Assembly (NCBI RefSeq): GCF_001592735.1
Contig: NZ_LUKE01000003.1
Location: 372,001-436,000 of the forward strand
Origin: Bdellovibrio bacteriovorus
Lineage (GTDB): Bacteria > Bdellovibrionota > Bdellovibrionia > Bdellovibrionales > Bdellovibrionaceae
Direction: 5' to 3'
DNA length: 64,000 bases
The position numbers were made by a program, and so were the translations under genes. Numbering within the stretch: position 1 is the stretch's first letter; each line of letters starts with the position of its first letter. The notes below the pieces were generated by a model that saw nothing but the letters and a program-made list of their open reading frames with translations, searched no databases and had not been told where the DNA came from. Positions 1 to 7,483 of the stretch are shown piece by piece.

Positions 1-547
1 AAGTAATCGAAACAAAGAACAACACCCAAAAGCTGGCATTCCCGAAAATAAGCCTAATAATCAAGGAACTTTCAAGGTCCGTGGAAAATCCTAGCCACAG
101 ATAAAAAGCCCCTTTAATCACGAAATACAACGTCCAAAGAAATGTCATAACTTTAAAGAAAAAGGTTTTGTCTTCGGATTGAAAATCAGACGAGATGCGG
201 TTTTGTTGTTCCGCGAATTCCTGAATCAACGGCTTTCCTGAAAACAGACTGTATCCAAAGAAAAAGGCCGTGATCAAACTAGACACACCCGCTTCCATTT
301 TAAAGAAGAAGGCATTTCCCAACCACAGATCTAAAACACCAAACCCGCAGGTCATTAAAACGGAAAACTTAAAAAACCGAGTGATAGGTTTCTTACGAAC
401 CAAATGGACGGCAATTTCTAAACTTGAATAAACAAGCGAAGTAATAAGAGCGGTTTTAAAATCATAGAATCGATTTACGCCATAAAACACAATCAAAGGA
501 CCGAAGTTTAAAAATAGAAATTTTAATATTTCTTTAAACTTCTGCAT
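1..547 (-). CDS. Septation protein A-like (YciB/IspZ) membrane protein, C-terminus outside window
   Basis: Reading from ATG at 547 towards position 1, the frame stays open for about 180 codons and runs off the window. The product starts MQKFKEILKF and has a hydrophobic segment with NFGPLIVFYGVNRFYD, like the PLVVFF...YKIYD start of the YciB/IspZ family. Later it has a SGKPLIQEF block, matching the conserved KPLIQ of that family, then further hydrophobic stretches, giving about five membrane spans. YciB proteins are inner-membrane proteins tied to envelope and division functions. The gene is 5 bp upstream of, and on the same strand as, the next-listed locus order would suggest for an operon: the DUF455 gene ends at 553, so the two are probably co-transcribed. 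Family assignment is by motif memory only. Confidence 0.6.
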   Translation of the reverse strand, partial: MQKFKEILKFLFLNFGPLIVFYGVNRFYDFKTALITSLVYSSLEIAVHLVRKKPITRFFKFSVLMTCGFGVLDLWLGNAFFFKMEAGVSSLITAFFFGYSLFSGKPLIQEFAEQQNRISSDFQSEDKTFFFKVMTFLWTLYFVIKGAFYLWLGFSTDLESSLIIRLIFGNASFWVLFFVSIT

Positions 548-552
548 GTTCT

Positions 553-1347
553 TTACGCCATTCGCTCTGAGGTCGGCTTTAAGAAATCTAAGCGCAAGTT
601 CTCGTAATACTCGATCTCTTGTTCGGTAAAGCCCGCCTTCAGACGCAAAACTTTATTTAAAGGCTCAATACGTTTTGGCAAACGCACACGCAGATCATCC
701 ATGCGCTTTGCAAAGTCGGTATTGGGATCGATTTTTTCCATCTCACAAATACGGCGATACCATTGTGATCCAAAGTCCACGTGCCCGATTTCTTCAAAAT
801 TAATTTGTTTTACAATCGTCTGGATATTGCCTTTGGCAGAAGTACCTTCCAAACGGCGAATAAGCGTGTCACCGGCATCAAGACCACTGCCTTCTAAGTA
901 CCGATGCACGATCAAGATACGATCAAGCAAACTGTCCTCAGCACTCACCGCGCGCCACAAGGCCATATGAATCGGCCAGTCACCCCATTTAAAGCCCAAG
1001 GCATCAATCCCCTCGACACACATGCGTAAGTGATCGGCCTCTTGAATGGTGACGGAAGCTAATTGTTCGCGGAACTCTAACGGAGCATGAGGAAACTCTG
1101 CCAATGTGCGTAATCCAAGCTCCATAGCTTGAAGTTCGATATTGGCAAGGTCATGAAGCATGCGCGCCTGGCCCTCGGGGGTCGAAAAACCCTTTTTCGG
1201 GGGGTGAAATTTGGGATGCAGAACTTCAGCATCGCGGGCAGGCTCTTCGGGAACGGTAAAACGACTGCTTAATTTTAAGGCGTCCCCACAGGATTGTTCG
1301 ATATTTTTGATCTTTTCCCAGATATCGGGGGTGGAAAAACTAAGCAT
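553..1347 (-). CDS. DUF455 family ferritin-like protein
   Basis: The product (264 aa from ATG 1347) carries the DUF455 pattern: a helix with IELQAMELG, then QEADHLRM (ExxH) and FEEIGHVDFG (ExxH). These are the carboxylate/histidine ligands of a ferritin-like four-helix di-iron fold, also seen in MiaE-like hydroxylases. The true substrate of the family is unknown. The frame is open upstream to 1467, but that would overlap the start of the divergent yebC gene, so the ATG at 1347 (first residues MLSFSTPDIW) is preferred; a purine-rich GGGGG lies very close to it, so the start is not certain. It is followed after 5 bp by the septation-protein-like gene. Confidence 0.8.
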   Translation of the reverse strand: MLSFSTPDIWEKIKNIEQSCGDALKLSSRFTVPEEPARDAEVLHPKFHPPKKGFSTPEGQARMLHDLANIELQAMELGLRTLAEFPHAPLEFREQLASVTIQEADHLRMCVEGIDALGFKWGDWPIHMALWRAVSAEDSLLDRILIVHRYLEGSGLDAGDTLIRRLEGTSAKGNIQTIVKQINFEEIGHVDFGSQWYRRICEMEKIDPNTDFAKRMDDLRVRLPKRIEPLNKVLRLKAGFTEQEIEYYENLRLDFLKPTSERMA

Positions 1348-1410
1348 GCCCCCTTTTACATCCCGCACCTGAGGTTGCCAATAGATTCCCTTTTTGGTGG
1401 AATAGATTTT

Positions 1411-2112
1411 ATGGGAAAATCTTGGAAAAACGCAGGCAAAGTAGAGAAGGCTCAACAAAAGGGCCAAATATTCACCAAATTAGCGCGCGAGATCGCGGTT
1501 GCAGCAAAAGCTGGCGGCCCTGACCCCGCGGCGAATGCCCGTCTGCGTTTAGCCATTGATGCGGCTAAAAAAGTATCCTGCCCGAATGACACGATTGAAC
1601 GCGCCATTAAAAAAGGTGCGGGTCTTTTGGACGACGGCAAAGTCATCGAAGAGATCACGTATGAAGGCTACGGTCCTCACGGCGTGGGCGTGATCGTAGA
1701 ATGCCAAACAGATAATAAACACAGAACGGCTCCGGATATGCGCCATGCTTTTAAATCTCATGAAGGCAATATGGGCGAGGTGGGATCCGTGGCGTGGATG
1801 TTTGAACACGTGGGCCTTATCGAAGGAACTAAAGAAGGCAGCTTTGATCCCGATGAAGAAGCGATCGAAGGTGGTGCTAATGAAGTTTCTAAGAACGAGG
1901 ATGGTTCTTATGAGTTCTATACGAATTCTTCAGATCTTGATGCCGTTCGCGAGGCGTTGACAAAACGTGGTTGGAAAATCACGAAAGGTGAACTGTCTTT
2001 CAAAGCAAAAAACATCACCGAACTTACGCCCGAACAACTTAAAGACGTCGAAGAGTTTTTAAATTATCTGGATGATATGGACGACACTCATCGCGTTCAT
2101 GCGACAATCTAA
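1411..2112 (+). CDS. yebC: YebC/PmpR family regulatory protein
   Basis: The 233-aa product starts MGKSWKNAGKVEKAQQKGQI and continues FTKLAREIAVAAKAGG, the hallmark N-terminus of YebC (TACO1) proteins, with VECQTDNKHRTAPDMRHAF and GSVAWMFEHVG further on. YebC proteins have been described as transcriptional regulators and, more recently, as factors that ease ribosome stalling at proline-rich stretches. The frame is open upstream to 1294, but the family N-terminus fixes the ATG at 1411. A clear intrinsic terminator follows. The DUF455 gene is divergent, leaving 63 bp for both promoters. Confidence 0.95.
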   Translation: MGKSWKNAGKVEKAQQKGQIFTKLAREIAVAAKAGGPDPAANARLRLAIDAAKKVSCPNDTIERAIKKGAGLLDDGKVIEEITYEGYGPHGVGVIVECQTDNKHRTAPDMRHAFKSHEGNMGEVGSVAWMFEHVGLIEGTKEGSFDPDEEAIEGGANEVSKNEDGSYEFYTNSSDLDAVREALTKRGWKITKGELSFKAKNITELTPEQLKDVEEFLNYLDDMDDTHRVHATI

Positions 2113-2118
2113 AAGCCA

Positions 2119-2145
2119 AAAGGCGATCGGAAGATCGCCTTTTTT
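2119..2145 (+). terminator. Intrinsic terminator of yebC
   Basis: A perfect 10-bp stem (AAAGGCGATC, pairing with GATCGCCTTT) with a GGAA tetraloop is followed by a T run. It begins seven bases after the yebC stop codon. Confidence 0.9.
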
Positions 2146-2163
2146 ATGTCCCCTTTTTAATCT

Positions 2164-2187
2164 ACCACCGCAGCGGTTCTGCGGCGC
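2164..2187. repeat. 24-bp palindromic REP-like repeat, copy 1
   Basis: This 24-bp element is identical at 22 of 24 positions to the copy at 2970-2993 and lies in the same orientation. Inside it CCGCAG and CTGCGG form an inverted repeat around a 5-base loop. The two copies bracket the nucleotidyltransferase/RHH gene pair. The differences are C/T at 2174 versus 2980 and T/C at 2180 versus 2986. Confidence 0.75.
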
Positions 2188-2246
2188 GAGAGAGTTTTGA
2201 TACTCTGCCCACACAGTTAATTAACATTATGTTACATTAATAATCA

Positions 2247-2275
2247 TTGCATTTGTATATACTTGTATATACAAT
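2247..2275 (+). promoter_or_regulatory. Promoter of the nucleotidyltransferase/RHH operon, probably leaderless
   Basis: A -35 box TTGCAT (2247-2252) is separated by exactly 17 bp from a -10 box TACAAT (2270-2275). The expected transcription start, about 7 nt downstream, falls on the A of the ATG at 2282. No Shine-Dalgarno sequence precedes that ATG, which fits a leaderless mRNA. The spacer is filled by the tandem operator-like repeat described separately. Confidence 0.6.
2253..2272. promoter_or_regulatory. Tandem operator-like repeat between -35 and -10
   Basis: The decamer TTGTATATAC occurs twice head to tail with no gap, and each copy contains the palindrome GTATATAC. Palindromes repeated at about one helical turn are typical of ribbon-helix-helix operators, and the second gene of this operon encodes such a protein. 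A further perfect palindrome, TAACAT-T-ATGTTA, lies at 2222-2234. Autoregulation is an inference. Confidence 0.6.
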
Positions 2276-2281
2276 ATAAAC

Positions 2282-2755
2282 ATGTTGCTCTATGAAATTG
2301 TCGACTCATTTGAATCTCAAAAACTAGATTATGCCCTGGTCGGAGGCTATGCTTTGGCACTCCATGGACTTGTTAGAGCCACCATGGATGTCGACTTTGT
2401 TTTAACACTTCGACAATCCGATTTTGAACTTGCTGAAAAAGCTTTAGGCAATATCGGCTTAAAGTCGCGCCTCCCCATCAGGGCCGAAGACATCATCAAA
2501 ATGCGTAAAGAGTATATCGAGCAAAGAAACCTTATTGCCTGGTCATTTGTGGATTATTCAAATCCCTCTAGGCAAGTCGATATTCTTATCACTAAAGATT
2601 TAAAAAAAATGAAGACTCAAAAGATTTCCGTCGCTGGCAGAAAAATTACCGTAGCGACCTTGCAGGAAATTCTTAAGATGAAAGAGGAAGCCGGACGCCC
2701 TCAAGATTTGATTGATATAACAAATATTAAGGAGAAGCTCAGTGGCAAAAAATAA
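2282..2755 (+). CDS. Nucleotidyltransferase (AbiEii/DUF6036-like), possible toxin component
   Basis: The 157-aa product has VGGYALALHG near residues 20-29 followed by RATMDVDFVL, the GG...(T)xDxD signature of the DNA polymerase beta-type nucleotidyltransferase fold; the two aspartates would bind metal. Proteins of this size and pattern are found in AbiE-type toxin-antitoxin systems and as stand-alone NTases. It overlaps the following RHH-protein gene by 14 bp, so the two are translationally coupled. The ATG at 2282 has no ribosome-binding site and sits at the predicted transcription start. Both genes are enclosed by 24-bp repeats, suggesting a gained cassette. Whether it is a toxin is inferred from context only. 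Confidence 0.75.
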   Translation: MLLYEIVDSFESQKLDYALVGGYALALHGLVRATMDVDFVLTLRQSDFELAEKALGNIGLKSRLPIRAEDIIKMRKEYIEQRNLIAWSFVDYSNPSRQVDILITKDLKKMKTQKISVAGRKITVATLQEILKMKEEAGRPQDLIDITNIKEKLSGKK

Positions 2756-2963
2756 ATCTCCTAAAATATCTCCAGAAGAAGCGGTGCAATTTCTTGATGA
2801 CATGAGAAAGCTTTCCCATGAAGTGGACGAAAAAACTGTCGCCATCTCTATCCGAATTCCAGAGAATGTCTTAAGAGCTGTAAAAACCAAAGCCAAATCT
2901 GAAAATAGAAAATACCAGTCCGTGATGATTGAATACATCCGCAAAGGGCTTAAGGTGCCATAA
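2742..2963 (+). CDS. Ribbon-helix-helix protein, putative antitoxin/repressor
   Basis: The 73-aa product begins at GTG 2742, seven bases after a GGAG Shine-Dalgarno, inside the end of the nucleotidyltransferase gene. Its C-terminal half, KTVAISIRIPENVLRAVKTKAK followed by KYQSVMIEYIRKGL, has the beta-strand / helix / helix layout of CopG/BrnA-type RHH DNA-binding proteins (KYQSxMxxYxRxGL). The N-terminal 30 residues are probably flexible and could contact the partner protein. The likely binding site is the tandem TTGTATATAC repeat in the operon promoter. Pairing with a nucleotidyltransferase is unusual but known in outline for toxin-antitoxin loci. Confidence 0.75.
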   Translation: MAKNKSPKISPEEAVQFLDDMRKLSHEVDEKTVAISIRIPENVLRAVKTKAKSENRKYQSVMIEYIRKGLKVP

Positions 2964-2969
2964 AAACCA

Positions 2970-2993
2970 CCACCGCAGTGGTTCCGCGGCGCA
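2970..2993. repeat. 24-bp palindromic REP-like repeat, copy 2
   Basis: This is the second copy of the element at 2164-2187. It starts seven bases after the RHH gene stop codon and lies in direct orientation with copy 1. In this copy ACCAC and GTGGT form a perfect 5-bp stem around CGCA, whereas in copy 1 the same stem has one mismatch. Confidence 0.75.
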
Positions 2994-3003
2994 TCACCAA
3001 CCC

Positions 3004-4866
3004 TCAACCAATCTTCCCTAAGGCCCCCAACACCAGCTTCTGAAAGAAGATCTCTTTTACACTCTTAGGACTTTTCAAATCCAGACGATCCAACTCTCGA
3101 TCAAAAGACTTCGCTGAAGGCAGTAACCCGCCCAACAAAATCCCGATCCTTTTTCCAAGTGTGGCGTGTTTTAATTTTAACAATGCTTTGCCCACGGCAA
3201 TTTCTTCTTCAGTGTAATCACTGCCAAATGGGAAAGCCGCAAACACCCCTTCTTTTTGGAAACCTTGAATAAAAGATTTCACTTTTGCCGGAGTATTATT
3301 CTTGGCCCTTTCAGGCAATTCATACGACACCGAAAGCTTTTTATTTTTCTTCGCCCACTCGATCAACTCCCCTTGAAACTCACTATCCGAAATTTCAATC
3401 AGGCGCTGGATCACCGTTTCATCCGACTCACCCCTTAAAAAGGCAATGCCATACTCGGTAATCACGATATCACGCAAATGACGTGGAATTGTTAGTTGCC
3501 CATGCATCGGGATGATGTTTGAAAAGCGTTTGCCATTTTTTTCACGCACACTTCGTAACATCAAAATGGATTGCGCGTTTTCAAGTTCATGCGCCATCGC
3601 CACAAAGTTGTACTGCCCGCCTACACCACTGACGACGTTGCCGTCTTCCAACGTGTCTGAGGCCGCGCCACCTAAAAGGGTCACACTCATACAAGTGTTA
3701 AAAAACCTAGCGTCTTTGCGTTGACGACGTAAAGCCATTTCGTGGGGATCGTAAAGGTCATTGATCTTAGAAACTCGAGTCATCGAAAGGCCTTCATGAT
3801 CAGGACCTTTCAGCCCCCGCAACCAGGCATAGAAATCTTTTGAACCCAAATAAAAAGCGCCATGCAAATAACGGCGGGCCTTTTCATCGTGATCAAAGAT
3901 TTCCCGGATCAAAATGCCCGCTTTACGTAAATGCATAAAGCCATCCATTAACATTTCACTGGTGCCGTAAAGACCGGTCTTAAAAGGCTCACGATAAAAG
4001 TCCGTCGCATTCACTGAAGACAAACCCAGCTGCTGACCGATGCGCTTATAAAGATCATTGCGCTCATGGCGCATGATCGTTGAATGCACCAATGCATCTG
4101 AAAGCGATCCAATACCTATTTGCAAAGTCCCGCCGTCTTTGACCAGGTGACTGGCATAAAAGCCGATCATATGTTCAATTTCATCCGCCGAAGTTTTGGG
4201 TAAGGCAAAAAGCTGGTGATTGATTTCATCACTTTCTAAAATCGCATCGAAGAAATCTTCAGCAACTTCGGCGTCCCCGCCCACATAAGGAAGATCGGGA
4301 TGAACAACGCCAATCTTTAAAATAGATTTGCCGTGTTTTTTGTATAGATCTATCACATCTAAAGTCAGGTCCGGGTTGCAACTTAAAGAATATCCAGGCC
4401 CTTTAGCGGATTTAGAAATCAACTGCACCACCACGTTGATATCATGCTGCAAGATCGCTGGGGCCACATGGGTGTAATTCAGGCTGATATAATTTTGCTG
4501 GGCTTGATAGGATTTTAAAAAAGCGCCGGCTTGAAAATAGAACTCATGCAAAGAGATATTTTTCGGCAGTTGGTTTTTTTGAACAGCGCGAACATATTTT
4601 AAATGAGGATAATCATCCCCAAAATGTCTTTTATAAAACGGTCCCAAAAACCGCGCTTCAATATCAGAGGCCGGATCCGCAAAATCGAGCGACAGCGCCG
4701 TAAATATTTTTAAACGAGTTTGTGGGGAACGGGCCGCACGATCAAAGACTTGGTTAATAAGCTGATTGGGCTTCCCCAACCCCAAAGGGGTCGCCATATG
4801 AATGGCGTTTCCTAAGGAGTTAAATATCAGATCTTCAGCTTCGGCGAGAGATTGCAAACGCTTCAT
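3004..4866 (-). CDS. Acetyl-CoA hydrolase/transferase family protein
   Basis: The 620-aa product has the two-domain architecture of acetyl-CoA hydrolase / 4-hydroxybutyrate CoA-transferase proteins. The middle part has GGTLQIGIGSLSDALV, the CoA-binding GIG-S motif, and the C-terminal half has VVSGVGGQYNFVAMAHELENAQ followed by TEYGIAFLRG, both conserved in the family. The product is longer than the usual 430-500 residues because of an extended N-terminal part and an insert of about 80 residues around residues 295-390. The family moves CoA between short-chain acids. No genes of a related pathway are adjacent, so the substrate is not clear. Confidence 0.85.
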   Translation of the reverse strand: MKRLQSLAEAEDLIFNSLGNAIHMATPLGLGKPNQLINQVFDRAARSPQTRLKIFTALSLDFADPASDIEARFLGPFYKRHFGDDYPHLKYVRAVQKNQLPKNISLHEFYFQAGAFLKSYQAQQNYISLNYTHVAPAILQHDINVVVQLISKSAKGPGYSLSCNPDLTLDVIDLYKKHGKSILKIGVVHPDLPYVGGDAEVAEDFFDAILESDEINHQLFALPKTSADEIEHMIGFYASHLVKDGGTLQIGIGSLSDALVHSTIMRHERNDLYKRIGQQLGLSSVNATDFYREPFKTGLYGTSEMLMDGFMHLRKAGILIREIFDHDEKARRYLHGAFYLGSKDFYAWLRGLKGPDHEGLSMTRVSKINDLYDPHEMALRRQRKDARFFNTCMSVTLLGGAASDTLEDGNVVSGVGGQYNFVAMAHELENAQSILMLRSVREKNGKRFSNIIPMHGQLTIPRHLRDIVITEYGIAFLRGESDETVIQRLIEISDSEFQGELIEWAKKNKKLSVSYELPERAKNNTPAKVKSFIQGFQKEGVFAAFPFGSDYTEEEIAVGKALLKLKHATLGKRIGILLGGLLPSAKSFDRELDRLDLKSPKSVKEIFFQKLVLGALGKIG

Positions 4867-4987
4867 CTTGCTAGTTTAATTTCCGCACTATTTTTGTCAA
4901 ATGCAGGTGCATTATCAGGTCATTCGACATCTTTCAGATTATTGGGAGGATTTATTATATATTAATTTTAGCAAATGGAGGTCCCAC

Positions 4988-5281
4988 ATGAAGACTTTGC
5001 TAGCCACTTTAATGCTTATTTCCGTTTCTGCCTATGCCGCCCCTCAGGCCACGGGTCCGCAGCGCACCGAGGTCTTATCTGAATCCGGCACCAAAGCGGT
5101 AGGAAAGGATAAAGTGAATGAGCCTTCGGCCATCCCCTGCCCACCTCAAGAAACTCGCACTGATAAATTAGATAAATTGGCGAAACTCGAAGGTGCCGGA
5201 GAATCTCACAGCACCAATTGCCCCACCCAAGGGGTCATCAAAGAGGCTCCAGATGCGGTGCCCTCTAAAAAAGTAGAATAA
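4988..5281 (+). CDS. Small secreted protein
   Basis: From ATG 4988, eight bases after a GGAGG ribosome-binding site, the 97-aa product has a signal peptide (MKTLLATLMLISVSAYA, cleavage likely after AYA) and a hydrophilic mature part of about 80 residues with two cysteines (IPCPPQ and TNCPTQ) that could form a disulfide. The frame is open upstream to 4901, but no ribosome-binding site supports that start. No family is recognised. It converges on the protease gene with 2 bp between the stop codons. Confidence 0.7.
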   Translation: MKTLLATLMLISVSAYAAPQATGPQRTEVLSESGTKAVGKDKVNEPSAIPCPPQETRTDKLDKLAKLEGAGESHSTNCPTQGVIKEAPDAVPSKKVE

Positions 5282-5283
5282 AC

Positions 5284-6162
5284 CTAGCGCGTTGTTTGAT
5301 TTAAAGCGTCCGCGATATAGCTGATGTTGGTGACATCTTCACCACCGCAGCCATCGTTGTCGCACACATTACTGCGGTAACACATTCTAGCTTGATCATA
5401 TTTGAAATCTTGTGAGCCGCGCACCAAAATACCAACAACTTCGTGGGTGCGCGCATTTAACACAGCCGAACCTGAGTTCCCGCCATAAGAATCAAGATTG
5501 GCACTAAAATAACGTCCTTCTTGTTCCCGCACGGTTGCTCCACCCGCCACTTTCGTTGGCAATCCCGACGGGTGCCCCACAACATAGACTTCATCCCCTT
5601 CTTGAGCTGGGGCCCGTTGTAAAGTCAAAGGGCGGTGGTTTGGAACCTTGCGATTTAAACGCAACAAAGCAAAATCTTCGTCGTTTGTGTATTCGCGCGC
5701 GACGATACCTTTGCAAGTGTAAATTTCTTCCGCCGCAAAAGACTCTGGCGCCGTTTTGCTGTCGGTCATTTGATAACCAAAAACATAGTAATAGTTTTTA
5801 CAAGTCGAATGATTCACACAGTGGCCTGCAGTGGCAATTAAGTCTTCACCCACCAAAGAACCTGAACAGACGGCCGCATCCGGTTGGTTGTAATAAGGCT
5901 CCTCAGAACACATATCTTGACTGCGACCAAAGCGCGTCGACGTGAAAATGTATCGCCCCTGACCGTCAGGTTTTAAGAATTTTTTGTGAATAATCGCAAC
6001 GGTAGAGTTCGCCACTTCGCGAACAACCGGATCTTGAATTTCGTAAACATCGGCACGGTTGTCATCGCCATAAATAACCTTCGGAGTGACATTGACGAAA
6101 CCGACACAAAGAGAGGCTAAAGTTGGAACGAGCAAGGATGTAAGAATGGATTTTTTTGTCAC
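5284..6162 (-). CDS. Secreted trypsin-like serine protease
   Basis: The 292-aa product has a signal-peptide-like N-terminus and the full chymotrypsin-fold triad: His114 in TAGHC, Asp163 in DEDFALLRL and Ser230 in GGNSGSAV. The block VVGHPSGLPTKV is typical of V8/glutamyl-endopeptidase-like enzymes of the S1 group. Several cysteines (about 85, 99, 115, 121, 150) suggest disulfides in the periplasm or outside the cell. Predatory bacteria carry many such proteases for prey digestion, but the target of this one is not visible. Confidence 0.88.
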   Translation of the reverse strand: MTKKSILTSLLVPTLASLCVGFVNVTPKVIYGDDNRADVYEIQDPVVREVANSTVAIIHKKFLKPDGQGRYIFTSTRFGRSQDMCSEEPYYNQPDAAVCSGSLVGEDLIATAGHCVNHSTCKNYYYVFGYQMTDSKTAPESFAAEEIYTCKGIVAREYTNDEDFALLRLNRKVPNHRPLTLQRAPAQEGDEVYVVGHPSGLPTKVAGGATVREQEGRYFSANLDSYGGNSGSAVLNARTHEVVGILVRGSQDFKYDQARMCYRSNVCDNDGCGGEDVTNISYIADALNQTTR

Positions 6163-6210
6163 GCGTTCTCCTTACAGATAATTCTGCGGAGAACGGATTA
6201 AAAAAACAAA

Positions 6211-6648
6211 CTATTTTTTTGTCTTTAACAGGTAATCAAAAGCCGTCGCATACATTTTGATTTGCTTTAGCATTGAGTGCAAACCGTTCGCGCGACTGGG
6301 GGAAAGGTTGCCTTCAAAACCCAAAGCTCGCAAAAATTCCGGCGGTGTTGCTAAAACTTCGGCGGGTGGAGTTCCGGAATACACTTTCAAAAGCAAAGCG
6401 ACCAAGCCCTTCACGATCAAGGCATCACTGTCCCCGTGAATAACCATATTTCCTTGATTATCCAACTGAGCACTAAGCCAGACTTGGGACTGGCAACCTT
6501 TGACAATGTTTTGCTCCGTTCTTAGTTCTTCTGGAAATGGTGGCAATGCCTTGCCAAGCTCAATAATCTTTTTATAGCGATCTTCCCACTGATTGAGGCT
6601 AGAAAAATCTTGGATAACTTGGCTTTGGCGATCTTGAATCAATGACAT
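6211..6648 (-). CDS. sufE: SufE-family sulfur acceptor
   Basis: The 145-aa product matches SufE in length and layout: ...WEDRYKKIIELGKALPPFPEE..., the conserved Cys52 in VKGCQSQVW, and a C-terminal FLRALGFEGNLSPSRANGL block. SufE takes persulfide sulfur from a cysteine desulfurase and passes it to Fe-S assembly. It is the last gene of a three-gene run (App1-like phosphatase, Cys-rich protein, SufE). No sufBCD genes are nearby; a cysteine desulfurase is encoded at about 44.3 kb. Confidence 0.92.
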   Translation of the reverse strand: MSLIQDRQSQVIQDFSSLNQWEDRYKKIIELGKALPPFPEELRTEQNIVKGCQSQVWLSAQLDNQGNMVIHGDSDALIVKGLVALLLKVYSGTPPAEVLATPPEFLRALGFEGNLSPSRANGLHSMLKQIKMYATAFDYLLKTKK

Positions 6649-6670
6649 TGTTTCTAAGTCCTTAACGTCT

Positions 6671-7483
6671 CTATGACAGTTTTAAGCGCGGTAAAATCGC
6701 AAAAAGGTCTTCTTCCAAAGACTGACCTTGCTCTCCGATCAGCTCGTGGAAGGATTTTTTATCAAGGTTTGCCACAACCTCATAGGCTTTTTTGTAAAAA
6801 CCCTCTTGGTCATCATAATACCCATTCCAAAGCTCACGCGACGTTTTTTCGGGGATCACGTTGGACTTAAGCTCGGCCGAAGTTCCCTCATGGCGATTGT
6901 GATAATCTAAAAGCGTCATCACCTGGCGTGGTGAAAAATCAAGCATCGCTAGTGCCTCTTCTAAAAGGGCTAGTTCCACATACCAAAGATAACTGCCTAA
7001 CTTTTCCCAAAAGCTAAGGCCCGTTTTTCCGTAAGAGCTTTTACAGAAAAACGTCGTACACACGACACCCCGATTGCGCCACACATTGCAGTTCTGAGTT
7101 TGCTTATTGTAATACGGGCACAACCAATCTTCGCGTTGACCAAAGTCCCCTTCGTCGCGGTGATTAAACTCGACCTGGTATTTTACTGGCGCCACCATAC
7201 CAATCGGTAAAGCATACTCACGACGTTCAATTTTTCCGCGTAAAAGACGATGGGCTTCGGTAGAGGTCTCCTCTTTTAGCAGGGCTCCGACGAGATAATT
7301 TGGCAAAAACGGATGAAAGGTGCAGCATTTTAAATCCGCCCGGTAATGAATCTTGGCTTTGTTCTGAGGTCTAGACATCGCACAAGCATCACAGGTGGCC
7401 TTCTTCTCTTGAGGTTCAAACTGCAAGATCTCCCGCGGCAGGATGCTTTCATAGATGCGCGGCAGTTGGTATTTTAACATCAT
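6671..7483 (-). CDS. Cysteine-rich protein, putative metal-binding
   Basis: The 270-aa product (from ATG 7483) is not firmly recognised. It has CDAC near the N-terminus, then LKCCTFHPFLPNYLVGALL, CPYYNKQTQNCNVWRNRGVVC and TTFFCKSSYG, a cysteine spacing that resembles the YkgJ-type zinc/iron-chelating domain. The rest is helical and acidic. The ATG at 7483 forms an ATGA overlap with the stop of the upstream phosphatase gene, pointing to translational coupling; an upstream ATG at 7498 is in frame but less likely. The sufE gene follows after 22 bp, so a link to iron or Fe-S handling is possible. Confidence 0.6.
   Translation of the reverse strand: MMLKYQLPRIYESILPREILQFEPQEKKATCDACAMSRPQNKAKIHYRADLKCCTFHPFLPNYLVGALLKEETSTEAHRLLRGKIERREYALPIGMVAPVKYQVEFNHRDEGDFGQREDWLCPYYNKQTQNCNVWRNRGVVCTTFFCKSSYGKTGLSFWEKLGSYLWYVELALLEEALAMLDFSPRQVMTLLDYHNRHEGTSAELKSNVIPEKTSRELWNGYYDDQEGFYKKAYEVVANLDKKSFHELIGEQGQSLEEDLFAILPRLKLS

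Noticed and set aside
701-970. An 89-codon frame inside the DUF455 gene on the other strand
   Set aside because: It is a shadow of a gene with clear family motifs and has no ribosome-binding site.
1294-1410. A 39-codon N-terminal extension of yebC
   Set aside because: The family N-terminus starts at MGKSWKNAG, and the extension would run antisense through the DUF455 start.
5340-5352. ACCACCGCAG, identical to the first 10 bases of the 24-bp repeats
   Set aside because: The match stops after 10 bases and lies inside the protease coding region, so it is chance.
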